From assembly GCA_004352715.1 (NCBI GenBank), contig SCFE01000113.1, forward strand, positions 1,354,466 through 1,418,465: DNA of 64,000 bases, read 5' to 3'. Both the position numbers and the translations under genes were made by a program. Origin of the DNA: Hofstenia miamia (lineage: Eukaryota; Xenacoelomorpha; Acoela). Below are positions 20,301 to 32,640 of this stretch, in pieces; positions within the stretch are counted from its first letter, which is position 1; every line of letters starts with the position of its first letter. The notes beneath the pieces were generated by a model. The model was not told where the DNA came from, made no database searches, and saw nothing but the letters and a program-made list of their open reading frames with translations.

Positions 20301-22889
20301 TTGATGGTTGACCACTTCTCAGCTTGTCAAAGCTAAAGTTTTCATCTGAGGTTTTCTAACCAAAGGCGGGTATTGCTATTTCAATAACGGTTTCACTGTA
20401 AACGCTACTATGGGTATATCGTAACGGCTGAGTAACCTTTTTTAGTTAACCCAAATCATACTTTACATCTGGTGTCATCTCTTACGCTGGTATTGACTAA
20501 AAAACATGATTTTAATGCCACAGTGAGTAGTCTCTCAAACCCACTCAAGGAAACGAGATTTTACAGATGATGAGATTCAACCCGATGTTTAATGTTATAT
20601 GCTTTCGAAGAATGGTAGCCTTTCCGTTTGGATTCTTATTAAAGACCCTTTGACAAACAGGCATTGATTTTCGATCAGTTCTCATATGTATATATGTGTG
20701 TGTGCGTGTGTGTGTAGTGCTGTAAGTGCACTTGAAACTAAATGCTAGTCATATGTACAATTCAGCAAGAATTGAATCATCTTGTTCGCAGCTAACTTTT
20801 GTTAAAACATGTTAACGAAAAGTTTTGTTCGCAAAAGTCTGAACTACCTTGAAATGATTCTGAAAACACTGCTAAGCAAAATTTTCTCAAGAACTAGCTT
20901 TTGGAAAAAAGAGGCAAGCTTCAAACAAATCTTGTTCAAAATGGAGTTTTGAAATTTGATTGTTGGATATCGGTTTATACATTTTTTTCTGTTTCGTTTT
21001 AGTATAGATTTAGAGCACCACAAAAATGAGACAATGTGATTAGACCAATATTAAAGCACTATTGTTTTTAAAAATTTAAATTTTTGTGCATCCAAATTTA
21101 ACATTAATATTTTTCTACACTTGGCCATTTTTAAAAAAAAATCAATTTATTGTTGAATACTATGCTAACAGTGTCACATTGTCTTAAGTGTAAATTAACT
21201 TTTGTCCAATTACACTGATTATCACTATGTAGGGCATTTAAGATTAATTTAGTATTTATAGTTTTGTAGTTTATATTTGTAAATAAAAATATTTTTATAA
21301 ATAAAGAATTAGTGTAATTATTAATAAAACTTCATATTTATTGTTTTTTCTATCTTTTAATTAATACAAGAATATCGAGCCTTTTCTTGCTCAGACTTTA
21401 AAAATTCAATATTATTTCCAATGAAACCTTCTAAAATTAACTAGTTAATTAACTGATATCTTCGCAGAACATGCAGTTTGTCTATAAATTTAGCAGGAAG
21501 CCTTTTACAGTGTTTTGTGTTTTTTATAATTCAGCAGTGTTACTGACTTTTTTGTAGTAAATTGATACTTAGATAGAATATTTGAATATAAAATTATTAA
21601 TCTGTTAAATTACTATTCTAAGCTTACTTCGATTAATTCCCATTCAACTAAATTTAAAATGTCTTCTACCTTACTGAACAAGAATCCTGTATCTAACTCT
21701 GAACGTTTTATTTAATTTCTTCTAATCTATTGTTTTCTCCTAAAATTTTTTTGTAAACGTCTAGATTCTTATCGCCCTATTTTCATTTGTTTGCATCTTT
21801 TCCTTGTTTTTGAAACAATCGCCCTTAACGTCCTCTTTCCTGCTATCAGATCATTGATTTCAAATTCTCAATAGCGGTATATACTTATACCGAACAGATC
21901 TACTTTTCGTCTCTTCTCGCATTTGCATGTTTCCATTTTGATAATTTAATCTACTTTGAATTCTCAAAGGTTTCTGACTTATTTGTAGATTGTTTGCCTC
22001 GATTTTGATTCCCCCTTCACATCTTTCATCTCCAGTTATATTACTAGTTGTAGCCAATATCATTTCCGAGGTATATTTTGAGACCTCGGCTTTCCTCTTT
22101 TTATTAAAGATGGCCTTTTGTCAATTTCTGCTTTTTGGTGATGGAACTCTTACCTTTTCTTAGTTTATTGGAGGCATTCATTGCAGTTAGTTTCTTGCTG
22201 ACAATTGGTATTCCTCAGACTGTTTCTCTTGCAATCCAAAATGAGAGGAACTTTTCTTTTGCTCTTCCTGTCATCTTCTTCCCCGCAACATCATGTTAAA
22301 GATCCCCAATTCCAATTACGTCAGATGTTTGTAATCTAAAGATGTTATGATTTCTAGTTGTCTTTCATATTTGAACATGTCTATTGGAAAACAAAGTTTT
22401 CAAATACTTGCTATTTCCGTAAGTATTATATTTCTTTCTGTTCGAATTCTTAGTTCAAGCTTGCCTTATTTAAATCTTGTTATCATCGTTTTTGTATCAA
22501 TGTTTATCATTAGATAATTCTTCTCTTAATCTTCACAGACTATTGCATCGTACTCTAAGAATTTCCATATTTCGTCCGCCTTCCATTAGCTTAAATTTCT
22601 GGATCTTGTATTTTATAAGCTCTTCTTGCAGAAAGCGATCTTGATATTTTCTCTCTTTCTAAGGTTTCTTCTCATCGTACCTTCTTTGAATTCATAAGTT
22701 CACCAGCACTAACAATTTTTCTATCGTTATTTTCACATTATGCCATCTATGCCTGCTAAGCAGTGGTGCAGATAAAAGGGTGGTTACCGAGTATCCGGAA
22801 ACCCAGCGCTTTCGGAAAGCCTTTTCAACTATACTTTGGATAGTGCATAAATATTTACAAACTCGCATCCCTGAATATTTGTAAATTTT
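20301..22889. other. No gene recognised
   Basis: Contains a (TG)n stretch at about 20691-20716. From 21700 to 22750 the plus strand is pyrimidine-rich (TTCTTTTC-like), so the minus strand is purine-rich with broken Lys/Glu-rich frames (for example 21860-22063). This may be a decayed coding or gag/ORF1-like sequence, but no motif allowed a call. Confidence 0.45.
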
Positions 22890-24158
22890 TTTTATTGAAT
22901 GTGTTGACCGAGTAACTGGTGAGACACTTACTAATTATATTTTGACGGTGCTTGAAGAAAGTGGTTTATACTTGAATTTGCTCGTCGGCCAGTGCTAAGA
23001 CGGAGAAATTCCATAGCTGACACATACTGCAATTATATCTTCCAGATATCCTGCTGCAATATATACTCATCACCAGTTTTTGGTAATTGGGAAAAGTACA
23101 CAAATATATGTTTATGGAATATGTTTGGTGATTGGACAAGTTCTACTTCTATTTTGATTCCCACCCTAAATAGACATTGGAGTTGGAATTTACGATTGAT
23201 GCTGTTGAGACAAAAAGTCACAAGAAACGTTTAAAATGCAGAACATTCTGGGGCTAAAGCATCAATGCATTGGAGACATTTCTGGATTTGCTGTCTGCTA
23301 ATTTACAATGCTTTACCACAATCATGGATTCACGGCAGTGGTCAACTGACTCTGCAGCAGACGCTCATTTTATGCTAGCATCCATCATTTCCTTTGATTA
23401 CATCATCAAATTTGTAGTCACTCAACACGGCCTCGCAGCATTCAGACCCATCACAGTTGCACTTCAGGGCAAAGAGGTAGATGCACTATTCGGCGATAAC
23501 ATTACTACAAGGATATACAATCAAATCACTGCAATTCTGAGGCCATTGAATCAAGACATTAAATATGGTACAACGAATGGGTACAAAATAGCCGCATTGT
23601 GGGACATGGTACCGAATATGCATTGTTAGTGCCAGAACCAAAATTATCGAGATATAATACTTTCAGAAACCTCAATTGACTACTATTGTCATATCTTGTC
23701 AATTCCGCTATTAGACGACTTGTACACCGAGTTGACATTTCGCTTTACACTCCAACAATTGGAACGTTGGTGCAAGCAGTCATGCAAAACGTGTCATCGT
23801 TCTGTATTTCATCTCTGGCATTTTCACTATGCCATAAAGTTAAAGTCAATTGCGCAAGAACATTCCCCATTGAACTATAAAAGTGGCACAAGTACTGTAG
23901 TGAAACAGTAAAACATTAGCAGACAATTAGGCAATGTCCAAAAGTACCACAAGTAAAGAATATCATGAAAGATATGGTGGTATTTCAAGTTACTTCTTGT
24001 TTTGTGGAATGATCCTTCAGCCTTTTAAAGCGATTGAAAACCATTCTTTGTGCGGCAACAGGCAATCCAGGCTGGCGTGTCTTGCTCTCCTGATCCCTTA
24101 CCAAGATTTCCAAATCAATGTTGAAGAAATCATGAACAAATTTTCTCAAATAAATTGA
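22890..24158 (+). mobile_element. hAT-type transposase remnant (THAP12/52-kDa-repressor-like group)
   Basis: In three plus frames, broken by stops, the blocks of this transposase group appear in order: TGETLTNYILTVLEESGL then LVGQC (22,915-23,000), a YPAAIYTHHQ piece matching the A-x-YxHCxxHxLNL block, FGxIGQV-like and KKRLK pieces, then frame 23270-23629 with SADAHFMLASIISFDYII-like residues and FRPITVALQGKEVDA (family: TxxLSxxLQGKxxDI). Next comes SIPLLDDLYTELTFRF (23,690-23,745) and finally RLACLALL...VEEIMNKF (24,060-24,150), the C-terminal dimerization segment. The first exon region is missing and many stops are present. Dead copy. Confidence 0.75.
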
Positions 24159-25598
24159 AAACGTCTCGGAATACAAGCAATTAACATCAATTAAAATTAC
24201 TACGTTTCGTTCGATTAGTATTTATACATATAGCATATTATGTTATGTTCTAATTCTTTTCGTGATCTATTACATCAAAAGTATAATTTAATTTTGAATA
24301 AAACGTTGTATTTTTTAAATTTTACGCTTTTTTTAAATTGGAAACCTAGTTTATAAAGTCCTATCTGGGCCGCTGCTAAAATAGTTGCACAAACTTGTGC
24401 ATTTCGGTTCAAAAGTTATAACTGCTTTAGTTTAATGAATTATTTTAGCAGTCACTAGATGTCGTATTATCTGCATAATTAATTTGATCGTAGTCAGTTA
24501 TTTCATTCATTAAATTCATATAAATTTAGCGCAGCCTTAAGCGTTAGAGTGAAGTTATTCAAAAAATCAATTTATAGCCAACAACTTTGTATTTGTTTTC
24601 TCATTTGAAAATTTCACATTTTGAAGTTAATTGTAAATTTTCTGCTAAAAAGAATTTGCAAGTTAAATAGATAGAAAGGAATATATTGATAAAAAACACG
24701 TAAATTCATTTAATTAACTCAAACTTCAATGAATTCTTTCTGGGATCAGTTTTTATGAACAAAATAATTTTGTTTAGTATGTTGGTTTATTCATAAACTA
24801 AATTCATTGAAATTATAACAGCATTTTATTTGTAGAACGCCCCGTTTTTTGGTTTTGTTGAATGAAATAGCCTTAATTGGAATTGGAAGTTATCCGCACA
24901 ACTTACACCCATTTTTTAGAGCAATATTATACAGTTAAGTTTGATTAAACAAAAATTTAAAATAATAAAACGCAGTTTGAAAATTATTTTTAAAAATTAC
25001 GTCCAGTTTTCAGTGTAATTGGTACCAATATTTGTGGGTGTTCCTATGCCAACTGTCTGAAAATCGAAGTGCAGTAATTAAATTTAGAAAAGTGTTTTGA
25101 TGAAGTTTATCATTTAGATTTGTTTCAAATACCTTAATATTTTTCAACATATTTTTTAAATGAAATGGATACTTCTCATTAAAGAAGAAGAAATTTTATA
25201 TTGTACCAATTTTAATTATGTACATACAGTTTTAGTCGGAGTACACAACTACGTCACAAAGCATATATAAAAACTTCAACAAAAAATATATCCAGAGAGC
25301 ACAAATAATAATTTAATTTAATTTATGGCATTTAAAAGAAAATCATTCCATTTTTAATGTACGTTTTTTTCGTAACATTAAATCAATAACTGACTGAAAT
25401 ATTATAACCACCTCAGACTACGCGATTTTACATTCGGTATCCATTTTTCAAAAAACATTAAGCATACTAACATTATAGGAATACATTATATACTCATCTT
25501 GAATAATATTTCTAAAGTTATCTGCATATATTTCCAGAGCGTTATGTTTTTAACTGCAAATCCAATACAATGTAAATAAATTATGTTCAAAAACGAAA
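24159..25598. other. No gene recognised
   Basis: AT-rich DNA following the hAT relic. No inverted repeats or domains noticed. Confidence 0.5.
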
Positions 25599-25915
25599 AT
25601 ACAGGGTAAGCCATAAGTAACTTGATATTTTAATTAGCCACAAAAATAAAAATAAAAACAACCACAAAGTCAAAGTATATTTTTTATAATGATCAATACA
25701 TGGGATTTATAAAAGTTAAATTAAATGTTCAATCGCGCCGCCATTGTTTGCAATAACCATTTCACATCTTTTGTGCAAATTTTCTACTGAGCGGCGAAGT
25801 TCATCAACGGATATTTCATCGATTTCTTTAATGATCTTTTGTTTCAAGTCATCTAAATCATTGGCCCGACACAATTGTGTTATTTGGTCATTTGAAAATC
25901 CGCATCGTAACATGC
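25599..25915 (-). mobile_element. Mariner-type transposase 3' end with terminal repeat
   Basis: Minus-strand frame 25913-25716 ends CEMVIANNGGAIEHLI, preceded by DLDDLKQKIIKEI. This is the C-terminus of a mariner/IS630-type group (family ending C-x-x-x-x-GGHFEHL). About 100 bp past the stop is ACAGGGTAAGCCATAAGTAA (25601-25620), which looks like the element's terminal repeat (family type CAGGGTGxxCCAT). The catalytic core should follow at higher coordinates but is replaced by an oppositely oriented fragment. Confidence 0.75.
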
Positions 25916-25987
25916 AAAAATCACTACATCCTCAAAAAGTTTGTGTGTGGATGGCTTTTAGTGCTAGATACAAACTTACACCGGTAT
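25916..25987 (+). mobile_element. Mariner-type transposase fragment, opposite orientation
   Basis: Plus strand reads HPQKVCVWMAFSARY up to the gap. The family has HP-x-KVxVWCAxSxxxxIGP between the first and second catalytic Asp. It abuts the C-terminal piece of the same family on the other strand, so the element is rearranged or misjoined here. Confidence 0.7.
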
Positions 25988-26987
25988 NNNNNNNNNNNNN
26001 NNNNNNNNNNNNNNNNNNNNNNNNNNNNNNNNNNNNNNNNNNNNNNNNNNNNNNNNNNNNNNNNNNNNNNNNNNNNNNNNNNNNNNNNNNNNNNNNNNNN
26101 NNNNNNNNNNNNNNNNNNNNNNNNNNNNNNNNNNNNNNNNNNNNNNNNNNNNNNNNNNNNNNNNNNNNNNNNNNNNNNNNNNNNNNNNNNNNNNNNNNNN
26201 NNNNNNNNNNNNNNNNNNNNNNNNNNNNNNNNNNNNNNNNNNNNNNNNNNNNNNNNNNNNNNNNNNNNNNNNNNNNNNNNNNNNNNNNNNNNNNNNNNNN
26301 NNNNNNNNNNNNNNNNNNNNNNNNNNNNNNNNNNNNNNNNNNNNNNNNNNNNNNNNNNNNNNNNNNNNNNNNNNNNNNNNNNNNNNNNNNNNNNNNNNNN
26401 NNNNNNNNNNNNNNNNNNNNNNNNNNNNNNNNNNNNNNNNNNNNNNNNNNNNNNNNNNNNNNNNNNNNNNNNNNNNNNNNNNNNNNNNNNNNNNNNNNNN
26501 NNNNNNNNNNNNNNNNNNNNNNNNNNNNNNNNNNNNNNNNNNNNNNNNNNNNNNNNNNNNNNNNNNNNNNNNNNNNNNNNNNNNNNNNNNNNNNNNNNNN
26601 NNNNNNNNNNNNNNNNNNNNNNNNNNNNNNNNNNNNNNNNNNNNNNNNNNNNNNNNNNNNNNNNNNNNNNNNNNNNNNNNNNNNNNNNNNNNNNNNNNNN
26701 NNNNNNNNNNNNNNNNNNNNNNNNNNNNNNNNNNNNNNNNNNNNNNNNNNNNNNNNNNNNNNNNNNNNNNNNNNNNNNNNNNNNNNNNNNNNNNNNNNNN
26801 NNNNNNNNNNNNNNNNNNNNNNNNNNNNNNNNNNNNNNNNNNNNNNNNNNNNNNNNNNNNNNNNNNNNNNNNNNNNNNNNNNNNNNNNNNNNNNNNNNNN
26901 NNNNNNNNNNNNNNNNNNNNNNNNNNNNNNNNNNNNNNNNNNNNNNNNNNNNNNNNNNNNNNNNNNNNNNNNNNNNNNNNNNNNNNN
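25988..26987. other. Assembly gap (1000 N, probably nominal size)
   Basis: Exactly 1000 N. Left side is mariner debris, right side is repeat copy C. Confidence 0.99.
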
Positions 26988-28365
26988 GTACCATCCAAGC
27001 TTTAGCGTTCAGGTAGGAGCAAGCGATGGGAGCCCCCACATGTACAACTAAAGCTTTGCAAAGTCAGATACTCTATATTGGCGGAAAAAGGGGAAGTTGA
27101 CACAGCAAATGAATAATCAAAAAACGGATAATCGAGATTGCACTATAATAAGATTACATTAACTGAAGTTGACAGAATGATACACATACTGAATGTATAA
27201 CCAAATATTAAGACTCATTGACTTAAATGCCCTTCAAATAAAATTCCTTGAATTAATTTGACAGGAATTAATAAAAATTCAACAGGATACCTAGCAATGA
27301 GTTAAAACGAATATGAATCAAAATATTGTTATCGAAAGCAAGTCTTAAAGAGAGTTTCCAGTTGCTCCCCAAACAATCATGACCATTTCAGGTCAAATCA
27401 CTAATATTATTTTTTATGAAAGTGGTTAACTTGATAATATTGCCTTTCTGCATTTTACAAGTGTTTTATTAGCTATCATATGAAAAGAGCGACCCACGTA
27501 CGCATGAAGGAGGCGATTCATTGACGGAGACCACAATCATTACATAGCAATAAAATTTATTGCCATTATCATGTTTAATTCAATTACAATCGTTATTTAA
27601 TGTTTTCATCACTTTATTAAACCGTTCAAAGAAATACCTCAACTAATTACCGACCACATGCGATTACGGTTAAATTAACAAGCGCTGACCAAAAATCGTC
27701 GTTTTTATTCAATAAACTAGCGAAATTAGTTGCGAATACATATATAAATCCAAATTATATTTAGGAAAATATCACTAATCCTGTCGATTAATACAATGGC
27801 TAAATTTGCAAGATGCATAATTGTGGATTTATTTATTAGACAATATAAATCAAACAAATATTAAAGTCTAGCGGAAATATAGTCTAGCGGCGAATGATAG
27901 CATGTTGCGCAATTTATGAAAGTAGTTTAATTGGCCCAAACACATGCGCATGACACAATATTGCGCAATTCCAGAAAATTACATCACTGAAAATTGTGAT
28001 TTTGTGATTACATGAATAAAATAAATTGGTGACCTAAGTTAAAGAGATCTCAAGTAAACATTCTGGCAAAACAATTTATTACTGGAAACTAAACAACCAA
28101 TTTTACAAACTAATACATACATATACTAAATATTCACGATTACTTAAAGAGCACTAGTTTTGGATGTATTGCGCCCAATTGGCGGATTAACTAGGGTTTC
28201 TGAGCAGAGGTGCCGATTATGGTATGGTACCATACCATTATGTACCATATTATGGATACCATTATGGTATGGTAGAAACAATTTTATGGTCAATCATGGT
28301 TGACAATTTTAAAAATATGTCAATAATGGAAATCCATAAATATATTGTTATATACACAGAAATAT
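26988..28365. repeat. Zinc-finger repeat, copy C: inverted and permuted
   Basis: 26988-27541 is the inverse of copy A 11442-11990. Directly beyond it, 27555-28365 is the inverse of copy A 12706-13480. In unit orientation the end of the unit is therefore followed by its start, with the zinc-finger frame cut off by the gap. The pogo-like motif is present (27121-27145, inverted), as are the ATGGTA inverted motifs (28215-28275) and the ~25 bp CGGCACCTCTGCTCAGAAAC-type insert missing from copy A. Confidence 0.8.
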
Positions 28366-28970
28366 AAATTCTTTTATTTTTAAGAAATACTTATAAAATT
28401 AGATGAGCATGAGCATACATACTGCTACCCTGTGGCACATAAACTTATAGTGATAAATTTATGTGCAAGAGAACAATGTAATATACTAAGCATAGCATGA
28501 GTAATAATTAAATATAATTTTCTCCTTGTCTACCATTTCTATTCACAACTCTTCTTATTCACCCCATTTGACGATACTTTATAAGGTTTTCCAAATTTTT
28601 TATAATCAAATTCAACACCATGCAGCTACTCCCAAAAACCAAAAACAAATTTGCGTGCCATATCAAAACTCAACAAATTTTTTTAATTTTAGAATTTAGC
28701 AAGAATTTGCATTTTTGAATTGGTTGATTTTCTTGAAATATATCACATATTTAACAATATTGATTGAAATTGAAACTAAGCACACATTCATGCCATTAGG
28801 TGAAAATTTTGTAATTTACTTAATCTTATACCATTGGTCTATTTTGTAGTGCATAATGGAAAAATTTCCTAAAAACACAACATGTTATTTATAAAGCATA
28901 GTTTGAAAATTCAATCATTTGTGCCCTCCATAGTACCCAATTATGCAACTAACATTTTATACTACTTTGG
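28366..28970. other. No gene recognised
   Basis: AT-rich DNA with no domains or clear repeats. Confidence 0.5.
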
Positions 28971-28976
28971 GCCTCC

Positions 28977-29005
28977 TCTAAAAATTTTTTCTGTATCCGC
29001 CCCTG
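28977..29005 (-). mobile_element. hAT-like terminal motif CAGGGGCGGATACAGAAA
   Basis: On the minus strand this reads CAGGGGCGGATACAGAAAAA, then TTTTTAGAGG. A close match (CAGGAGCGGATACAGAAAT...TTTTAGAGG) occurs at 54638-54666 on the plus strand. CAGGGGCGGA termini are common in hAT MITEs. The partner end was not found. Confidence 0.5.
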
Positions 29006-29379
29006 ATTATTATTATTATTATTCTTACTTCTCACAGCTTCCTAACAATGCTGCCTTCTGTGCTAGTGCTCCTCCCCCCTTTGGTACTCCCAACTCCTCT
29101 TATGCTTCTTACTCACTGCTCCTAGTGCTCCTACTATTACCGGGACTACTTCAACTTTCTTTAACTTCCACAGCCTTTCTATTTCCTCTGCCAACTCTCT
29201 TTACTTGTCTATCTTCTCTTTCTCCTTGCTTTCTACATTCCTGTCCTTTGATACTGCTATGTCTATCACTGTTCCTAATCTTTACTCTTTGTCTACCACT
29301 ACTATGTCTGACCTCCGTGCTTCTATCACCTTGCTTGTCTGTATGTTGAAGTCCCACATTATCTTAACCTTCTCATTCT
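29006..29379 (-). mobile_element. 3' end of a LINE with restriction-like endonuclease, (AAT)n tail
   Basis: Minus strand, from the gap downward: MWDFNIQTDK, then IEARRSDIVVVDKE (PD-(D/E)xK-type strand), VIDIAVSKDRNVESKEKEKI, ELAEEIERLWKLKKVEVVPV, VGALGAVSK and, after a frame change, LGVPKGGGALAQKAALLGS. This is the conserved C-terminus of R2/NeSL-like LINEs. It has at least two stops and frameshifts. The last codons are followed by (AAT)n, 29006-29024 on the complementary strand, a typical simple-repeat 3' tail. The RT lies in or beyond the gap. Confidence 0.8.
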
Positions 29380-30379
29380 NNNNNNNNNNNNNNNNNNNNN
29401 NNNNNNNNNNNNNNNNNNNNNNNNNNNNNNNNNNNNNNNNNNNNNNNNNNNNNNNNNNNNNNNNNNNNNNNNNNNNNNNNNNNNNNNNNNNNNNNNNNNN
29501 NNNNNNNNNNNNNNNNNNNNNNNNNNNNNNNNNNNNNNNNNNNNNNNNNNNNNNNNNNNNNNNNNNNNNNNNNNNNNNNNNNNNNNNNNNNNNNNNNNNN
29601 NNNNNNNNNNNNNNNNNNNNNNNNNNNNNNNNNNNNNNNNNNNNNNNNNNNNNNNNNNNNNNNNNNNNNNNNNNNNNNNNNNNNNNNNNNNNNNNNNNNN
29701 NNNNNNNNNNNNNNNNNNNNNNNNNNNNNNNNNNNNNNNNNNNNNNNNNNNNNNNNNNNNNNNNNNNNNNNNNNNNNNNNNNNNNNNNNNNNNNNNNNNN
29801 NNNNNNNNNNNNNNNNNNNNNNNNNNNNNNNNNNNNNNNNNNNNNNNNNNNNNNNNNNNNNNNNNNNNNNNNNNNNNNNNNNNNNNNNNNNNNNNNNNNN
29901 NNNNNNNNNNNNNNNNNNNNNNNNNNNNNNNNNNNNNNNNNNNNNNNNNNNNNNNNNNNNNNNNNNNNNNNNNNNNNNNNNNNNNNNNNNNNNNNNNNNN
30001 NNNNNNNNNNNNNNNNNNNNNNNNNNNNNNNNNNNNNNNNNNNNNNNNNNNNNNNNNNNNNNNNNNNNNNNNNNNNNNNNNNNNNNNNNNNNNNNNNNNN
30101 NNNNNNNNNNNNNNNNNNNNNNNNNNNNNNNNNNNNNNNNNNNNNNNNNNNNNNNNNNNNNNNNNNNNNNNNNNNNNNNNNNNNNNNNNNNNNNNNNNNN
30201 NNNNNNNNNNNNNNNNNNNNNNNNNNNNNNNNNNNNNNNNNNNNNNNNNNNNNNNNNNNNNNNNNNNNNNNNNNNNNNNNNNNNNNNNNNNNNNNNNNNN
30301 NNNNNNNNNNNNNNNNNNNNNNNNNNNNNNNNNNNNNNNNNNNNNNNNNNNNNNNNNNNNNNNNNNNNNNNNNNNNNNN
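29380..30379. other. Assembly gap (1000 N, probably nominal size)
   Basis: Exactly 1000 N, with different LINE families on its two sides. Confidence 0.99.
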
Positions 30380-30835
30380 ACAAATCTGCAGAGCTCTGTA
30401 TCCAATTTCAAAAAGGTGATAAACCTCGTAAAATTCATGGAATTCAACAAAACAATGACCTTACATTTGATAAACACGTGAATAAACTTGAGAAAAAAGT
30501 TTCTTCATTAATATACCTCCAACTCAAAATGAAGCACTTAAATTATAGCTTTGAAAACTTGAATTATTTATATAGAACAATGATTTCCGCTCATATAAGC
30601 TATTGCATAAGAGTGTGGGGAAGTTGTTTCCACCAAAGTCTACACAAGATTAATCGTCTCCAACGCAGAGCACAAAAATGGGAATCTTATACCCAATGAA
30701 GGAATTTATTAGGATAACAAGCTATATGACAAAATAACGAGAAGTATATGCTGTTGATTGGTTACGAGAAAGGAAACCACATTCTGGTTGCAGTGCAAGA
30801 AATAAATATACAAATTTCTTTCCCGATCGAATTTT
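30380..30835 (+). mobile_element. LINE RT C-terminal fragment
   Basis: After the gap: NDLTFDKHVNKLEKKVSSL, then LYRTMISAHISYCIRVWG and LHKINRLQRRAQKW. In Jockey/CR1-type LINEs the RT thumb and linker read LTWxxHIxxLxxKL, ..Y..LI.PHLxYCxxVWG.., KLxxLQKRAxRxI. Stops follow near 30699. Dead fragment. Confidence 0.75.
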
Positions 30836-30995
30836 CAAGAAAAATTTAAAAAATAGTTCTTTTTTCTAATTTTGTAAATTAATAAGATTATCAGATGTTT
30901 TCTCTCTGATTCTAATAAATTATTATTATTAGCGAATGATTTACAAACAATTTGTCATACATACTTTACGCAATTATTTGGGTTTAAATTGAGTT

Positions 30996-31256
30996 TCATA
31001 GGTCTTGATTTTTAGGGGCTTGTACTTTTTTCGATATTCTAAGCCATGTTTTTTCTATATAACTTTCAAATATTTCCTCCGCTGCTCTACCTAAGACAGC
31101 TTCTTCTAATTGCCCCACAAGATAGAGCGGCAGTGCTTTTTCTGAACTTTGACATATGACATCAACATGCCTGTGCTGAAGGACTATTGAATTCATACTT
31201 AAACTCAGAAACAATAATTCCGTTTTCAATGCCACACACGCAGGCAAAAATTGCAT
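30996..31256 (-). mobile_element. Possible retroelement gag fragment
   Basis: Frame of 86 codons containing LPLYLVGQLEEAVLGRAAEE and SYIEKTWLRISKKV. The order, a hydrophobic segment with a KL-x-G-x-A-like core followed by (d)TWxxIKxxL, resembles the gag helices of LTR retrotransposons. No zinc knuckle or pol nearby, so tentative. Confidence 0.35.
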
Positions 31257-31496
31257 CCCATTTTTGGAAATGTAAATGGCACATGATACCCAAGCCTAAG
31301 CACCCCAACAAATAGCAGATAAGATAATCTTTATTCAGATAATATTTTTAATTATAAAACTGGTTATTATTCGAATAGCGTCAAGAATGATAACAAATAA
31401 CTATAATATTTACAAAAAATAACAAGACTACAAAATCTGTTCAGGCTATGGAAATTAGTTGCGCGTTATTATATAATCTTTATTGTAAAATTTGAA

Positions 31497-32640
31497 TCAT
31501 AACCATGATTTAACCAAAATGAATTTTTCTTTCAACATAAACGGTTTCAATTTTCTTTTAAACTTGATTGAACTCTTAATCATTTCAATTTCACGTGGTA
31601 ATCGAGTCCAATTGCGAATTGCAACATTAATAAATTACTGTTGCCTGATATTTTTTAGATAAATTTAATGCTAATATAATTATTATTCCTATATTGCGCT
31701 TATGACAAAAGTTTGGAAATGATATTGAATTATAAAGAGATAATTGATTTGTTATTTTAAAAAACTTAATCAAAATATTAAAAACAAAAAGTTGATTTGG
31801 AAACAGCATGGATGCCAAAATGTAATTTCTTGTTTTGGAGGAGTTTTTCTGACAAACATTCAATGCCAATTTTAATTGTAAGTTTTTTTTACTAATGTTT
31901 CATTTAAATTTGAAAAAATTATATTTGCATTATGAAGTTGACACATGACTAAAGCATGAAATAATTTAATCATATTGGCAGAGGGAAAATGTTCAGCTAC
32001 GTGTGATATTGTTTTAATACTCATTGCCATGGGCTTTAAAATTTCTTTTACTGGCAGCTTGTATGTTAATTTTGAGTCAATAGTTATGCCTAGATATTTA
32101 AAATAATCGTTAGGGGAATTTAAAGCGTTATTAAACCTAAGTAACAAATTTGATAGTAATACACTTTTTCCTTGATATTTCAGGATGCAAAACTCAGTTT
32201 TTTTCACAGTTGTTGTATAATTTGTGCATATTAAAATATTGACTCAATTTTTCACAATTTTGGTCCACATAATTTATTCTTTGATTTAAGGATATATTTC
32301 CACAAAAAATGCATGTATCATCAGCGTATTGAATCAATTGGCAATTCGTATGTTGCTGCAAAGTAAAGTAGCGATCCAAGAATGGTACCTTGCGGTTTTT
32401 CATAGCTAGGTAATTTGAGAAAGTATTATTAAATTTGACGCACTGAATTCTGTTGGTTAGATAACGCTACTTTCAGAAAATCCTAGCTTTTCTACTTTTA
32501 TATATAAGATATCGTGATTAATAGTCAAAAGATTTTGAAAAATCGAGACTGGCCACTACAAAAAATTGGTCAGAATCAAGAGATGATCGCCAATTTTCAG
32601 TAGCATACAAAAGATCATCAACAGTTGAATATCGTTACTT
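31497..32640 (-). mobile_element. LINE reverse transcriptase remnant (CR1/Jockey-like)
   Basis: Minus strand, blocks in order: a VVASLDFSKSFD block near 32530-32560 (RT motif A with catalytic D), NRIQCVKFNNTFS, PQGTILGSLLYF in one frame (motif B), then YADDT in another frame (motif C, catalytic DD; 32300-32330), YLGITIDSKLTY (about 32085-32100) and, after more frame changes, IRNWTRLPREIEMIKSS with a stop at 31497-31499. The PQGT and YADDT blocks are frameshifted and the DFSKSFD block is followed by a stop. A dead but readable copy; its endonuclease part is not visible. Confidence 0.8.

Noticed and set aside
25744-27051. 435-codon plus-strand frame and its relatives across the gap
   Set aside because: Most of the length is translated N; the two sides are unrelated (mariner debris and repeat copy C). 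The same applies to frames across the gaps at 849, 29380, 44208 and 57345.
29205-29379. Plus-strand Ser/Leu-rich frames over the LINE 3' end
   Set aside because: Antisense shadows of the minus-strand endonuclease region.
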